A stretch of DNA of 64,000 nt from G965220305 sp965220305 (lineage in GTDB: Bacteria; Chloroflexota; Dehalococcoidia; Lucifugimonadales; UBA3495): assembly GCA_965220305.1 (NCBI GenBank), contig OZ244817.1:1860001-1924000 (forward strand), in the 5' to 3' direction. A program made the translations under genes and the position numbers. Shown one piece after another: positions 1 through 8,621 of this stretch. Numbering within the stretch: position 1 is the stretch's first letter; every line of letters begins with the position of its first letter. Under the pieces are notes generated by a model. The model saw nothing but the letters and a program-made list of their open reading frames with translations. It did no database searches and was not told the origin of the DNA.

Positions 1-599
1 AGTTCCCGGGCCCCGGAGAAATAGGCGTACACCGCCAGGTTCTGAAAGAAGGAGTCCCACCGCCGCAGGCCCAGTTGGTGGCTCAGGATTCCGGCCTGGC
101 CGCTGGCGTCCGCAATGAAGGAGGCGCGGAGCTCGCCCTCCCGGCCGTCGCCGTCGCGGTAGCGCAGGCCGGTGGCCCGGCCTTCCTCCAGCAGCACCTC
201 CACGACCCGGCACCCCTCCCACACCTCCACCCCGTGGCTGCGGCTGTTGTCCAGGAGCAACTGGTCGAACTGGGGACGCCAGACCTGGTAGGAGTGGGGA
301 TTGCTGCGGTTGGTCTCCTTGAAGTACCAGCTCCAGGGCGTTCCATCCCGGCCCCAGACCATGGTTGCGCCCCACTTGGGCAGGAACCCGGCCCGCTGCA
401 CCTCGGGCAATACTCCCAGGTCCTCCAGCACGGGGATACTGGCGGGCAGCAGCGACTCGCCCACGTGCTCCCGGGGGAAGCGCTCCCGCTCCAGCAGCAG
501 CGTCGACACGCCTTTTCGGGCCAGCATGGTGGCAACGGTGGAACCCGCCGGGCCGCCGCCAATCACCACCACGTCGGCGGCGGGTGTTTGGTGGCGCAT
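1..599 (-). CDS. FAD-dependent oxidoreductase, flavin halogenase-like (partial)
   Basis: The N-terminal 199 residues are present and the C-terminus runs off the window. Residues 9-20 carry an FAD-binding Rossmann motif (VVVIGGGPAGST). It is followed by RFPREHVGESLLP, which is typical of the flavin-dependent halogenase/geranylgeranyl-reductase group, then VWRPQFDQLLLDN and DASGQAG, both found in that group. The start codon is ATG just downstream of brnA. The family uses reduced flavin to halogenate or reduce a substrate. The substrate cannot be read here, and the catalytic C-terminal half is missing, so a plain FAD monooxygenase is also possible. Confidence 0.75.
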   Translation of the reverse strand, partial: MRHQTPAADVVVIGGGPAGSTVATMLARKGVSTLLLERERFPREHVGESLLPASIPVLEDLGVLPEVQRAGFLPKWGATMVWGRDGTPWSWYFKETNRSNPHSYQVWRPQFDQLLLDNSRSHGVEVWEGCRVVEVLLEEGRATGLRYRDGDGREGELRASFIADASGQAGILSHQLGLRRWDSFFQNLAVYAYFSGARE

Positions 600-600
600 T

Positions 601-939
601 TTATTGGTTTACCCTCTGGTCGTTTTGGGTGATGTATTCCCGCAGCGCTTGGTTGATGCGTGTTTGATAGCCGCGCTCGCCTTGGGCCTGGTTCTTGAAC
701 CAGGCTACTATGTCGGTGTCCAGCCTGATGTGGATTTGTTCCTTGGTTGCCGCTTTCTGCCTTCCTCTGGTTGCGCGGAATCGCTCCAGGATGTGAGGTA
801 CGGCTTCCTCGGAGGGTTTAGCCCGGTCGAACCATTCGTCGCTTAGTTCGAAAGTATCAGGGTCATTGGCTATGCCGGCGTTGATAATGGCGTCCTCTTC
901 GGGGCCTGGAATTATGATGTCAACCTTATCCCTCGACAT
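601..939 (-). CDS. brnA: BrnA family antitoxin
   Basis: This 112-residue protein ends in a ribbon-helix-helix-like segment (KEQIHIRLDTDIVAWFK, then a helix with YQTRINQALREYI), the usual DNA-binding and antitoxin part of BrnA. The chosen ATG is preceded by GGGAGGTC and overlaps the end of brnT by 14 bp. A longer frame with an earlier ATG exists but would overlap the toxin much more. BrnA neutralises BrnT and represses the operon. The toxin-first order and short overlap are normal for brnTA. Confidence 0.85.
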   Translation of the reverse strand: MSRDKVDIIIPGPEEDAIINAGIANDPDTFELSDEWFDRAKPSEEAVPHILERFRATRGRQKAATKEQIHIRLDTDIVAWFKNQAQGERGYQTRINQALREYITQNDQRVNQ

Positions 940-1186
940 ATCTGATGACCTCCCGTGCGTTGGCCTTTCTGAGGCTGATGATGCGGATAGTTTGTCCACG
1001 TTCAGTCCAGACGACATGGTACAGGCGGTTGCCTATTAGTCCGATGGTGGACCAACGTGTCTCATCGTCCCGGTCGCTTGGTTGGTGAATTGCGGTATCC
1101 CAGTCGAAGTATTCCATCGAGGCGAAGTCAATATCGCGGTTTAATAGCGTTTCTGCTCGTTTAGCTTCGTCCCATTCGTACCGCAT
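926..1186 (-). CDS. brnT: BrnT family toxin
   Basis: This 86-residue protein has the full BrnT pattern: an N-terminal YEWDEAKRAETL helix, a central DWDTAIHQPSDRDDETRWSTIG segment, and a C-terminal TIRIISLRKANAREVIRY. BrnT is a RelE-fold ribonuclease that stops translation until BrnA binds it. Length is normal and the gene appears intact. An AAAGG ribosome-binding site lies just before the ATG. It is the first gene of a two-gene operon with brnA. Confidence 0.88.
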   Translation of the reverse strand: MRYEWDEAKRAETLLNRDIDFASMEYFDWDTAIHQPSDRDDETRWSTIGLIGNRLYHVVWTERGQTIRIISLRKANAREVIRYVEG

Positions 1187-1261
1187 ATTGCCTTTATAGG
1201 CTTATTGTAGTCACAATGTGTTCTGTTATCAAGCCATCCACCCACCGGCCACACCTCCCGG

Positions 1262-2658
1262 TCAACGCGGCGACACAGCCTCGCCACCTCCCACCGGCGC
1301 GGCAACCTCCGAGGCTTCCCTGGGGCGGTCTCCCTTGACTATGGTTACGACTACTCCCACCAGCAGCAGCGCCCCCTGGAACAGGAAGGCCCAGCGCAGC
1401 CCGGCGACGAAGGCCCCGGCCACCTGGGGAGACACGGCCTCCAGGCTGGGCTCCACTCCCTGCCACGCCATAATCGTCACCACAATGGTTGTGGCCAAGG
1501 CCACGCTGACCACGTTGGCCGAGTTACGGGTCAGGTTGGTCAGGGCAGCGATGACGCCGTACCGTGAACGCTCGACGGCGCTCATGATGGAGCTGTTGTT
1601 GGGCGAGTTGAACAGCCCAGGCCCAGCACTCCCAGAGTACGCCAGCCGAACTTGTCGGACAGCCGCCCGCTGACGGGGCCGAGGATGACCATGCAGACGG
1701 CGGGGGGTATGAGGGCCAACCCCACCTCGCTGGGGCTGAGTCCCAACACCCGTTGCAGGTAAAAGGGCATCATAAACCGGATGGAGGAGGTACCCAGGAA
1801 GGAGATCCATCCGGCCAGTATGCCCAGGGCCAACAGCTTGCGCTGGAACAGCCGCAGGTCCAGCATGGGGGAGGGGATGCGCAGCTCCCACCAGATGAAG
1901 GTCGTCATCAGGGCGGCGAAGACCGCCGACCCCACCAGGATGTAAGGGGACACCCAACCCAGCCGGTGCCCGTTGCCCACCAGCAGCAGGAAGAGCAGCA
2001 GGGCTCCCCCGCATAGGGCGGCTCCCCACCAGTCGAACTGCCGCCCCCCAGCGCCCCGGGACTCGCCGCCCGATTGGGCCTGGCCCAGCACGAAGAATGA
2101 GGCAACGATGGCGATGATGCCCACCGGCACGTTAATCAGGAAGACGGCCAGCCAGCCCCACAGGGATATGAGGACTCCGCCCAGGGCCGGGCCGATGATG
2201 GCCCCGAATCCCACCACGCTGAAGTTGGACCCCAGGGCCTTGCCCCGCTCGCTCTCGGAAAAGGCGGATACCACCATCGCCACCGAGTTGCCCTGAATCA
2301 TGGCCGAACCCACACCCTGCAGCACCTTGGCCCCAATAAGCATGGGCAAGTTGCCCCACCAGGAAGCCCCGGCCAGGGCCGAGGCCAGCACAAAGACCAC
2401 GAATCCGGCGATGTAGACCGGCTTGCGGCCTATCATGTCGCCCAGGCGTCCCATGGGCAGCAGCAGCACGGCGATGGTCAGGGTCTCGCTGATGATTACC
2501 CACTGCACTGTGGATAGGTCGGTCTGAAAGTGGGCAGCGATGGATGGCATGGCCACTATCGCGCTGCCGTGGCTGACCACCGAAAAGAAGGTGCCAATGG
2601 CGATGGTGCCGAAGACCAACCACTTGCGATTGGATTCACTGGTTATTGCTTGAAACAA
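1262..2658 (-). pseudogene. MFS transporter (DHA2/EmrB-like), frameshifted
   Basis: The first frame gives about 350 residues of a 14-TM drug:H+ antiporter-2 type permease, with motif A as GRLGDMIGRKP and motif C as GFGAIIGPALGG. At the segment RTLGVLGLG the frame is lost near 1615. The protein resumes in another frame as GLFNSPNNSSIMSAV and continues to a normal C-terminus. Family members have roughly 30 residues, about one membrane helix, between these two segments. The lesion is therefore a deletion at a short GGGCCTGGG-type repeat, not a single-base slip. Both halves are otherwise well preserved, which suggests recent loss or an assembly collapse. Confidence 0.75.
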
Positions 2659-2663
2659 AGAGG

Positions 2664-2819
2664 GCTTTCATCCAATGGCCCACCCAGGCCGCAGGGTTAC
2701 TTGTCTTACCGCCCTGGGCGGGCCAGGGTATTGGGCTGCGGGCTTTCATCCAATGGCCCACCCAGGCCGTAGGGTTACTTGTCTTACCGCCCTGGGCGGG
2801 CCAGGGTATTGGGCTGCGG
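2664..2819. repeat. Tandem 78-bp duplication, family C repeat
   Basis: Two head-to-tail copies of 78 bp (2664-2741 and 2742-2819) appear to differ at one position. Each contains GGTTACTTGTCTTACC and ends in GGGCTGCGG. Related single copies occur near 5270, 20225, 21735, 31020 and 62410. The unit sits between two MFS genes, just upstream of the broken one. Confidence 0.85.
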
Positions 2820-2836
2820 CCCACAAGGCGATTCGC

Positions 2837-4105
2837 CTATTCTAACTGACGGACGCGATTCAACGTAAGCATCCCCAAGAATGCCAGGGACGCTCCCGCC
2901 GCGCCGATGACGACGATTGCCACGGACACCGAGGCGACGTCGGCGAACCAGCCTACCAGCAGGCTGGAGAAGACGATGAAGCCTCGCCCGTAACCCTGGA
3001 GGCTGGTAACCCGGGAGCGCAGGTTGTCCGGCACCAGGGTCTGGATTAGGGTGCCGTTGGTGGTGCGGAAGGCCGACTGGGTGAACCCCACCAGGGCAAT
3101 CACAATCAGGGCCGCCGGCAACCACTGGGAGTAGGCCATCAGCAGCACGGTGAGGGAGCTGCCGGCAGCCATGAACAGGACCAGCTTTCCCTTTTTGAAG
3201 ATGAAACCCACCGAGGCGATGATGAAGGCCGCCGCCAACCCCCCGGCGCCGTTGGCCGCCAGCAGGAAGCCGCCCACGTCCGGGCCCTGTTTCAACACCT
3301 CCACGGTGAACACCGGCAGCAGGAACATGAAGGGTTGCAGCAGGAGATTGGGAATCAACCCCAGGCACATCAGGTTGAAGATGACCCGCTCCTCCCGCCA
3401 AATATACCGGATGCCCTCCTTCAGGTCCGATAGAGGCGACCGGCCCCGGGCCGACGGCCTTTCCCGGAAGTAGGGGGTCCGCATGGGAATGAACATCAGC
3501 ACCATGCCGGCGTACAGCAGGCCCTCGATGGTGAAGTTCCAGAAGAAGCCCAGGCTGGCGATGAGCACCCCGCCGAAGAAGGGGCCGATGAGGCGGGTGC
3601 TGGTGATGGTCAACACGTTGGTTGCCAGGGCGTTGCCCAGGGCCTCGCGGGGCACGGTGTTGGCGATGAGGGCTTGCCGCAGGGGTTGGATCATGGAGCG
3701 GGCTACGCCGGAAGTGAGGATGTAGACGTAGGCCAGCCACACCTTCACCTGGTCGGAGAAGGCCACCCCCCCCTGGTCGGACACCACGAGGGAGGCGAAG
3801 GCGAGGGCGGCCAGGGCCATGAATGACTGGATGCCCATGACCAGCTTGCGCCGGTCCACCCGGTCGCCCAGGACGCCGCCCCAGGGGCCCACAATCAGGC
3901 CAGGCAGGGTATTGATCGCGCCCACGGAGATGACCAGCAGGGCTGAAATTGCGGAACCGGCGGTCAGGTCTTGCACAAACCATCCCACCGTCAGGAGTTG
4001 CATCCATTGAGCGCTATTGGCGCAGAAGTTGCCTATCCAGAGGAAGCGGTAATCCCGGTAGGCTATCCAGGAATCAAAGGTGTGCAGGCGGGGTAGCCTG
4101 GACAA
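2837..4105 (-). CDS. MFS transporter, MFS_3-like
   Basis: This 422-residue polytopic membrane protein has a motif A variant, GVLGDRVDRRKLV, after the second helix and about 12 hydrophobic segments. It closely resembles the permease at 33239-34558 in the same window: both begin with a DYRFLWIGNF/DYRYLFFGNL segment and share the VPDNLRSRVTSL/VPDTLRGRVSSV pattern. The two are therefore paralogues. The start shown is TTG, so the exact N-terminus is uncertain. A likely role is export of a small molecule; the substrate is unknown. Confidence 0.85.
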   Translation of the reverse strand: MSRLPRLHTFDSWIAYRDYRFLWIGNFCANSAQWMQLLTVGWFVQDLTAGSAISALLVISVGAINTLPGLIVGPWGGVLGDRVDRRKLVMGIQSFMALAALAFASLVVSDQGGVAFSDQVKVWLAYVYILTSGVARSMIQPLRQALIANTVPREALGNALATNVLTITSTRLIGPFFGGVLIASLGFFWNFTIEGLLYAGMVLMFIPMRTPYFRERPSARGRSPLSDLKEGIRYIWREERVIFNLMCLGLIPNLLLQPFMFLLPVFTVEVLKQGPDVGGFLLAANGAGGLAAAFIIASVGFIFKKGKLVLFMAAGSSLTVLLMAYSQWLPAALIVIALVGFTQSAFRTTNGTLIQTLVPDNLRSRVTSLQGYGRGFIVFSSLLVGWFADVASVSVAIVVIGAAGASLAFLGMLTLNRVRQLE

Positions 4106-4282
4106 ACGGCTGAGGTTTATAGTTGGTAGCTCCTTTGCTCCCGGGCCATGCCATCAGGAATAAGGCCGCTTAGCTTGCAAAGTAATAGTAATAGCCCAAT
4201 ACTATTCTGCACGTTAATTTTCCATTGTCAAGGAACTCACCGGGAGGCCCGGGGGCGTGTCCGGCATCCGGGGCCACCCCAA

Positions 4283-4401
4283 CGTCATTCCGGCGTAGGC
4301 CGGAATCCAGGGGCAAGGGGGGGTGGGAAAACGACGAAAGGGACACCCCCACCTTGAGCGAGGCGCACCCCAACGTCATTCCCGCGAAAGCGGGAATCCA
4401 G
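4283..4401. repeat. Two family A inverted repeats
   Basis: Two copies, 4283-4310 and 4374-4401, of the short inverted repeat CGTCATTCCCGCGAAAGCGG and its CCGGC variant. The rest of the 4106-4410 gap shows no gene. Confidence 0.8.
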
Positions 4402-4410
4402 GGGTGGGGG

Positions 4411-4851
4411 TCAAGACTCGGCAATTGCCTGTCTCACCTCCAGGACTAACTCGCTGCCGAGAAGCCGCAGCGCCTCGTTGATGGGACCCACAGAGGTCCC
4501 ATGCCTCGGGTCCAGCATTCGTTGGACAACTTTGTCATTCACGCCGAGGCGTTGCGCCAGGGCAACGTGGGTCAGCCCGCCGGCCCGCATCGCCGAAGCC
4601 AGCGCCGCCTTGGCCGCCATGCCTACCGGAACGGCAACCAGGTATTCATCAGGAAGTGGTTCGCTGGGGGTCGGGATAGGTTCACCATCGGCAATCAACC
4701 CCGCAATTGCTTCCTCCAGGGCATCCTCAGCCTCCAGCAACGCTTCGGCAACGTTCTCACCGGAGGTATGACACCAGTATATATCCCGGAATGAGACGAC
4801 AATCTCATTATCTGCATAATGGCAAAGGCGCGCCGGGTAGGCATACCTCAT
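4411..4851 (-). CDS. hicB: HicB-like antitoxin
   Basis: This 146-residue protein has an N-terminal HicB fold (YPARLCHYADNEIVVSFRDI, then a helix ENVAEALLEAEDALEEAI) and a C-terminal helix-turn-helix (THVALAQRLGVNDKVVQRML). HicB antitoxins of this kind bind HicA and repress their own promoter through the HTH. The gene follows the hicA-like gene with an 18-bp gap and a GAGG-type ribosome-binding site. Length is normal for HTH-bearing HicB proteins. Confidence 0.83.
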   Translation of the reverse strand: MRYAYPARLCHYADNEIVVSFRDIYWCHTSGENVAEALLEAEDALEEAIAGLIADGEPIPTPSEPLPDEYLVAVPVGMAAKAALASAMRAGGLTHVALAQRLGVNDKVVQRMLDPRHGTSVGPINEALRLLGSELVLEVRQAIAES

Positions 4852-4869
4852 AGCTAACCTGCCTCTTCG

Positions 4870-5103
4870 TTATCTAAAGTCGTTCCGCTCAAGTCCCAGG
4901 TCCCGTATCATGCTGGAAAGCAGCCCGGGACCGATTTCCTTCCGGCGGTCTTTTATGGTGGTCCTGAGGGTCCCGTAGTACAGGGTGACGTGGCTACCCC
5001 TGCCACGCCTGGAATTTACTCGGACTTCAATTCGGCGCTCTCGTCCAATCCTGGTGACTCTGCGTATGAATTCCCTCCCCGTCACCAACATAATATAGGA
5101 CAT
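4870..5103 (-). CDS. hicA: HicA-like mRNA interferase toxin
   Basis: A 77-residue basic protein with the HicA core: TGREFIRRVTRIG, a basic strand containing RGRGSHVTLYY with the conserved GSH histidine, and a final helix GPGLLSSMIRDLGL. HicA is a double-stranded-RNA-binding-fold ribonuclease that cleaves mRNA. The ATG at 5103 was chosen because TAGGACACTT precedes it. An upstream in-frame ATG would add 29 residues unlike the family. It forms an operon with hicB. Confidence 0.78.
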   Translation of the reverse strand: MSYIMLVTGREFIRRVTRIGRERRIEVRVNSRRGRGSHVTLYYGTLRTTIKDRRKEIGPGLLSSMIRDLGLERNDFR

Positions 5104-5264
5104 AAGTGTCCTATCACCAAGCATTTTTCTGAGCAGTTCGGATACTAGACGGGGGGAGGGCGGTGGAGCGTTCCGTGCCAGCACCTGCATCTGATGAGCA
5201 GCTTCCCGACTCTACGGCCAGGTGATTTTTGCTTGGTTCTTGCAAGAAAATCCGGATCTTTCAA

Positions 5265-5345
5265 TATCTAATACCCCGCCCAGGCCGCAGGGTAACATGT
5301 CTTACCGCCCTGGGCGGGTCAGGGTCTTGGGCTACGGCCCGCCTA
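5265..5345. repeat. Family C dispersed repeat
   Basis: A degenerate copy of the 78-bp unit seen at 2664-2819, with GCAGGGTAACATGTCTTACC, CCTGGGCGGG and GGGCTACGGCCCGCC. It lies in the gene-free stretch between hicA and 6550. Confidence 0.7.
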
Positions 5346-5553
5346 AAGAGGCCGCCTACGGCCTCCGACGGAATGACGGTCGAGCGTGGCGGATTGCCTG
5401 GAAAGGCAGGCTAGCCTCCGCCTATACACCCGCCCATTCAATAGAAGGACCCTAACAAGAAACCCAGGCCGAATCGCCGTTTCACCAAAAAGCCTTATAA
5501 TATAACCAACTGCTGCCAAACCAGTTCAAAGCCCCAATTAGGAGTTCGGCCCC

Positions 5554-5625
5554 ATGGCATACACCGATAAAGCATTGATGGCCCACCTGCTGCGCCGGGC
5601 CGGTTTCGGCGGCACCTTGGATTGA
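5554..5625 (+). pseudogene. DUF1800 protein, 5' stub only
   Basis: An ATG preceded by TAGGAG opens a 23-codon frame whose product includes LMAHLLRRAGFGG. This is the conserved beginning of DUF1800 proteins, which start with HLLRRAGFG. The frame ends at TGA right after it and no further DUF1800 sequence follows in any frame. A TATAAT-like hexamer at 5497-5502 could be the old -10 element. It looks like a gene cut off by insertion or deletion, leaving the promoter and start. Confidence 0.5.
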
Positions 5626-5639
5626 CGAGAGAGAAGCAC

Positions 5640-5993
5640 GTCGGGTACGTGGCCGTGGCTCCGCCGCACTTGCCATTTGGCAGGCTCACAAAGTTTTAAT
5701 GGCTATCGGTAAGCATCACCGAGCCACTTCGGTGCTCGTCGGTGGAACCCGAACTGTCCACGGTAACTGGGAAGGGAATGCCAAACGGTGCCCTCATTAC
5801 CGACGAGGCGTCACGGTCTGATTTCGAGGCCAAATGAGCGGAGACGGACGGGATCGCGCCCGATAAGCTACACCCCAGTTACGCGAGCGCCACCAGCGTA
5901 CCCAAGGTTGCCAGAAGCAACGCCGCTCTGGTCATGCGGTTCTGTGGAAGTTTGGTGATTGGCATAAATGCCATCCTGTGTGGTGTGGTTTCC
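5640..5993 (+). other. Unassigned stretch with RNA-like hairpins
   Basis: No convincing gene is seen. The DNA contains a UUCG-capped hairpin (CACTTCGGTG near 5725) nested in a larger CACC..GGTG stem. It also has GGCATAAATGCC at 5961-5972, and it ends in a terminator. This arrangement would suit a plus-strand noncoding RNA. It did not match tmRNA, RNase P RNA or SRP RNA by eye. Confidence 0.25.
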
Positions 5994-6016
5994 GCCCCGA
6001 CATTGGGGCCTTTTTG
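5994..6016 (+). terminator. Rho-independent terminator
   Basis: A GCCCC/GGGGC stem with a 6-nt loop is followed by CTTTTTG. It would end plus-strand transcription coming from the 5500-5990 region. From 6017 to 6549 no gene is seen; that stretch is relatively AT-rich. Confidence 0.6.
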
Positions 6017-6549
6017 TTGGCCCGTACATTCCATGGGTTGAATAGCAGGCTGTCAAAAATGCCGGTATTGCCGACTCAAATCCCAAACTCGGCAAAACGC
6101 GTCAACACTTAAGCCACACGGCGACGGTAACCTAAGCGTGAAGGAACCTTCACCGCCAAATCCATCGATAAAACTGGTCGCTGGCATTTCCATGCTAATT
6201 TTTGAATCGGGACAGGAAAACTTTCCAAAACCGCTAACCCCGACCAGCGAAGCAGCGAAAAACCTGGACGTCAATCGGATCACAGAGTGTGCGAAATTCA
6301 CGCGGGCCTTCACCACCTCATCCTCCAATTTCGCACACTCCCAAACGTGTGGGTAAAATCGTCCGACATTCCCCAAATTTACGCCAAGCAGTCCGTCCTG
6401 GGCGCTTAGGCCAACCATCGGCTCTTGGCGTTTTCCGTGTCACCTGGCAACCGGAGGTGCGCCGCTCCATCGGCGTTCCGAGCCCGCGCACGGCTGGGCA
6501 GTCCCTTGGACACCCCCAAGATGGCGCATGGGCGGGACTTCCCATTGTC

Positions 6550-6978
6550 CTAGCTGATTTCCACCACCTCAACGTCGAAGGTCAGGTCTTTTCCGGCCAG
6601 GGGATGGTTGGCGTCCAGGGTTACGGTATCGTCACTGAGGGCGATGATCTGCATGTCCACCCTTCTGCCGTCCTCCTGGGTAGCCTGCAAACGTATACCC
6701 ACTTCCAGTTGCAGGTCCGGGGGTATTTCGGTGCGGTTAACTTCCAGTACGCCCTCCGGTCGGTACTCTCCGTAGGCCTGTTCGGCGGGAATTTGGACTA
6801 CCTTGGACTCGCCGACCTCCATGCCCACGACCCCCTGCTCAAAACCGGGAATCATCTGGCCCAACCCGATGGTGAAGGCCAGGGGCTCCCGGCCCTCCGA
6901 GGAATCAAACACCGTCCCGTCGTCCAGCTTTCCGGTGTAGTGGACCTTCACCCTGCTGCCATGCTCTGCTTGCGGCAT
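6550..6978 (-). CDS. FKBP-type peptidyl-prolyl isomerase, SlyD-like
   Basis: This 142-residue protein is the SlyD class of FKBP. It has an N-terminal VKVHYTGKLDDGTVFDSS, then PLAFTIGLGQMIPGFEQGVVGM, an IF-domain insertion, and the C-terminal DANHPLAGKDLTFDVEV. It catalyses cis-trans isomerisation of prolyl bonds and acts as a cytosolic chaperone. The His-rich metal-binding tail of E. coli SlyD is absent. An AGGAG ribosome-binding site sits 4 nt before the ATG. It is transcribed alone. Confidence 0.93.
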   Translation of the reverse strand: MPQAEHGSRVKVHYTGKLDDGTVFDSSEGREPLAFTIGLGQMIPGFEQGVVGMEVGESKVVQIPAEQAYGEYRPEGVLEVNRTEIPPDLQLEVGIRLQATQEDGRRVDMQIIALSDDTVTLDANHPLAGKDLTFDVEVVEIS

Positions 6979-7306
6979 TGCGCACTCCTAATATTCAGGT
7001 GCGTGTCATATTCCTACGGGCACGCGCACCACCCTGTTTCAACCGGCCCTGGCCGGTAAGCTACGCCGGTGCGCTGCCTGAAGCGATGGCGAGTCACCAA
7101 AAGGAACACCACACAGTATTGCTATTCCTGGAAGCCAGTCTACCATATTCCCCTCTGCGACCAAGTCTCAGGAGAGGCTGCAACGGGGGACTTGGGTGGT
7201 CCCGCCCTGCGCCGCAATGATGGGGCGTCGCGGCGAGGGTTGCCGGCCCTGTGCTACACTGGCCCCAATTTACACCGAATCCTATTGGCTATCCGGGAGG
7301 TAGGTT
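6979..7306. other. Gene-free intergenic region
   Basis: This lies between the divergent FKBP and SDR genes and should hold both promoters. No repeat family member or convincing open frame was recognised. Confidence 0.5.
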
Positions 7307-8152
7307 ATGCGGCTGGAAGGCAAGGTGGCCTTTATCAGTGGCGGCGCACGAGGCATGGGGGCGGAGGAAGCCCTCCTCTTCGCCGCCGAGGGCGCCAGGG
7401 TTGTCATTGGGGATGTGCTGGAGGAAGCGGGGCAACGACTGGCCGAGTCTATCAATGAGACCGGCAACGAGACCGGCGGTCAGGCCCGGTTCGTCGCCCT
7501 GGACGTGACCAGCGAGGCCCAATGGCAGCAGGCCATCGCCGTCGCGGCCCGGGAGTTCGGCGGGCTGGACATCCTGGTGAACAACGCCGGCATCGGCGGC
7601 GCCCCAGCGAGCGAGCAGCGAGCGACCCAGCGCAGCGCAGCGGCGGAAGAGCCACCATCCTACCTTGCCGCCTCTGCGCTACGCATGTTGGTGGAGCATA
7701 CCACCGAGGCCGAGTGGGACCGGACGATGGACATCAACGCCAAGGGGGTATTCCTGGGCACCAAGGCCGCCATACCGGAACTGCGGCGGCGCGGCGGCGG
7801 CTCCATCATCAACATCTCCTCCCAGCTTGGCCTGGTGGGAGTGGACAACAGCAGCCCCCAGTACCTGGCCTCCAAAGGAGCGGTGCGGTTGCTGACCAAG
7901 TCCACCGCCATCCAGTACGCCAGGGAGGGCATCCGGTGCAACTCGGTGCATCCCGGCCCCATCGTCACTCCCATGACCGAGGCGGGCCGGGCCGACGCCG
8001 AGCGGTACCGGGTGACGGTGGGCCGGGTGCCCCTGGGCCGCTACGGGGAGCCCCGGGAGGTGGCCTACGGCGTCCTGTTCCTGGCCTCGGACGAGTCGTC
8101 ATTTATGACGGGCAGCGAGCTGGTCATCGACGGGGGATGGACGGCGCAGTAG
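7307..8152 (+). CDS. SDR family oxidoreductase with palindromic insert
   Basis: This is a classical short-chain dehydrogenase/reductase of 281 residues. It has a cofactor motif GGARGMGAEEA (TGxxxGxG type), NNAGIGG, catalytic Ser in INISSQLG, Tyr/Lys in YLASKGAV (YxxxK), and the C-terminal SSFMTGSELVIDGGW. Between NNAGIGG and VEHTTEAEWDRTMDINAKG lie about 27 extra residues, rich in Ala, Ser and Gln, that family members lack. Their DNA is an imperfect inverted repeat. The GGGAGGTAGG ribosome-binding site fixes the start. The substrate is unknown. The insertion sits in a loop after the fourth strand and may be tolerated. Confidence 0.9.
   Translation: MRLEGKVAFISGGARGMGAEEALLFAAEGARVVIGDVLEEAGQRLAESINETGNETGGQARFVALDVTSEAQWQQAIAVAAREFGGLDILVNNAGIGGAPASEQRATQRSAAAEEPPSYLAASALRMLVEHTTEAEWDRTMDINAKGVFLGTKAAIPELRRRGGGSIINISSQLGLVGVDNSSPQYLASKGAVRLLTKSTAIQYAREGIRCNSVHPGPIVTPMTEAGRADAERYRVTVGRVPLGRYGEPREVAYGVLFLASDESSFMTGSELVIDGGWTAQ
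7630..7684. repeat. Palindromic element inside SDR gene
   Basis: The left arm 7630-7646 pairs with the right arm 7667-7684 with about two mismatches (GCGCAGCGCAGCGGCGG against GCCGCCTCTGCGCTACGC). It keeps the reading frame open. Confidence 0.7.
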
Positions 8153-8175
8153 GCCCAGGGCGGTTAGCGGCGTAT

Positions 8176-8616
8176 CTACACCGTCGCCGGCCCCAGCCCT
8201 CCGTAGTCGGCAGGTTGGGCCTCATCCGGCCCGGGCCAGGGGGGTATGGTGCAGCACAGGAACCGCAGGGGAGCATCCGGCGCGGCGCTGAACTGGAACC
8301 GCCAACCCACGGGGATGGCCACGGCGTCGCCTGGACTTACCGGGGTCGGGGACACCGTTATCGGGTCGGCGGTGGGTGGGCAACGCCACACCTGGCCGCC
8401 GCCTTCCAGGACGTACCACACCTCTTCCACGCTGCGGTGCCACACCGGACGGGAAACCTGGCCCGCCGGCAGCGTCACCTCCACCATGCTGGCCTTTTCG
8501 GCCCGGTGCCGCTGGTCGATGAGCAGCCGGATTTCCGAGCCGTCCGGAGCTGTGGCGTCGGCCTCTACAGCCCGGCGTCCGACGGGGAGAGTGGGGTTGG
8601 TAGAGTCTTGATTCAT
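8176..8616 (-). CDS. Cupin domain protein
   Basis: A 146-residue single cupin. Motif 1 is WHRSVEEVWYVLEGGGQVW and motif 2 is VSPGDAVAIPVGWRFQFSA. The usual second metal-ligand histidine of motif 1 appears replaced, so metal binding is uncertain. The ATG at 8616 was chosen over an upstream ATG whose extension overlaps the AbiF-like gene. It converges with the SDR gene, leaving a gap of about 20 bp. The function cannot be told from sequence; the family includes isomerases, dioxygenases and sugar-binding proteins. Confidence 0.7.
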   Translation of the reverse strand: MNQDSTNPTLPVGRRAVEADATAPDGSEIRLLIDQRHRAEKASMVEVTLPAGQVSRPVWHRSVEEVWYVLEGGGQVWRCPPTADPITVSPTPVSPGDAVAIPVGWRFQFSAAPDAPLRFLCCTIPPWPGPDEAQPADYGGLGPATV

Positions 8617-8621
8617 GCTGC

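Noticed and set aside
2664..2819. CRISPR array
   Set aside because: Only two contiguous copies with no spacers. The same holds for 56116-56187.
5640..6016. tmRNA, RNase P RNA or SRP RNA
   Set aside because: None of the conserved segments of these RNAs could be matched by eye, although the stretch looks structured.
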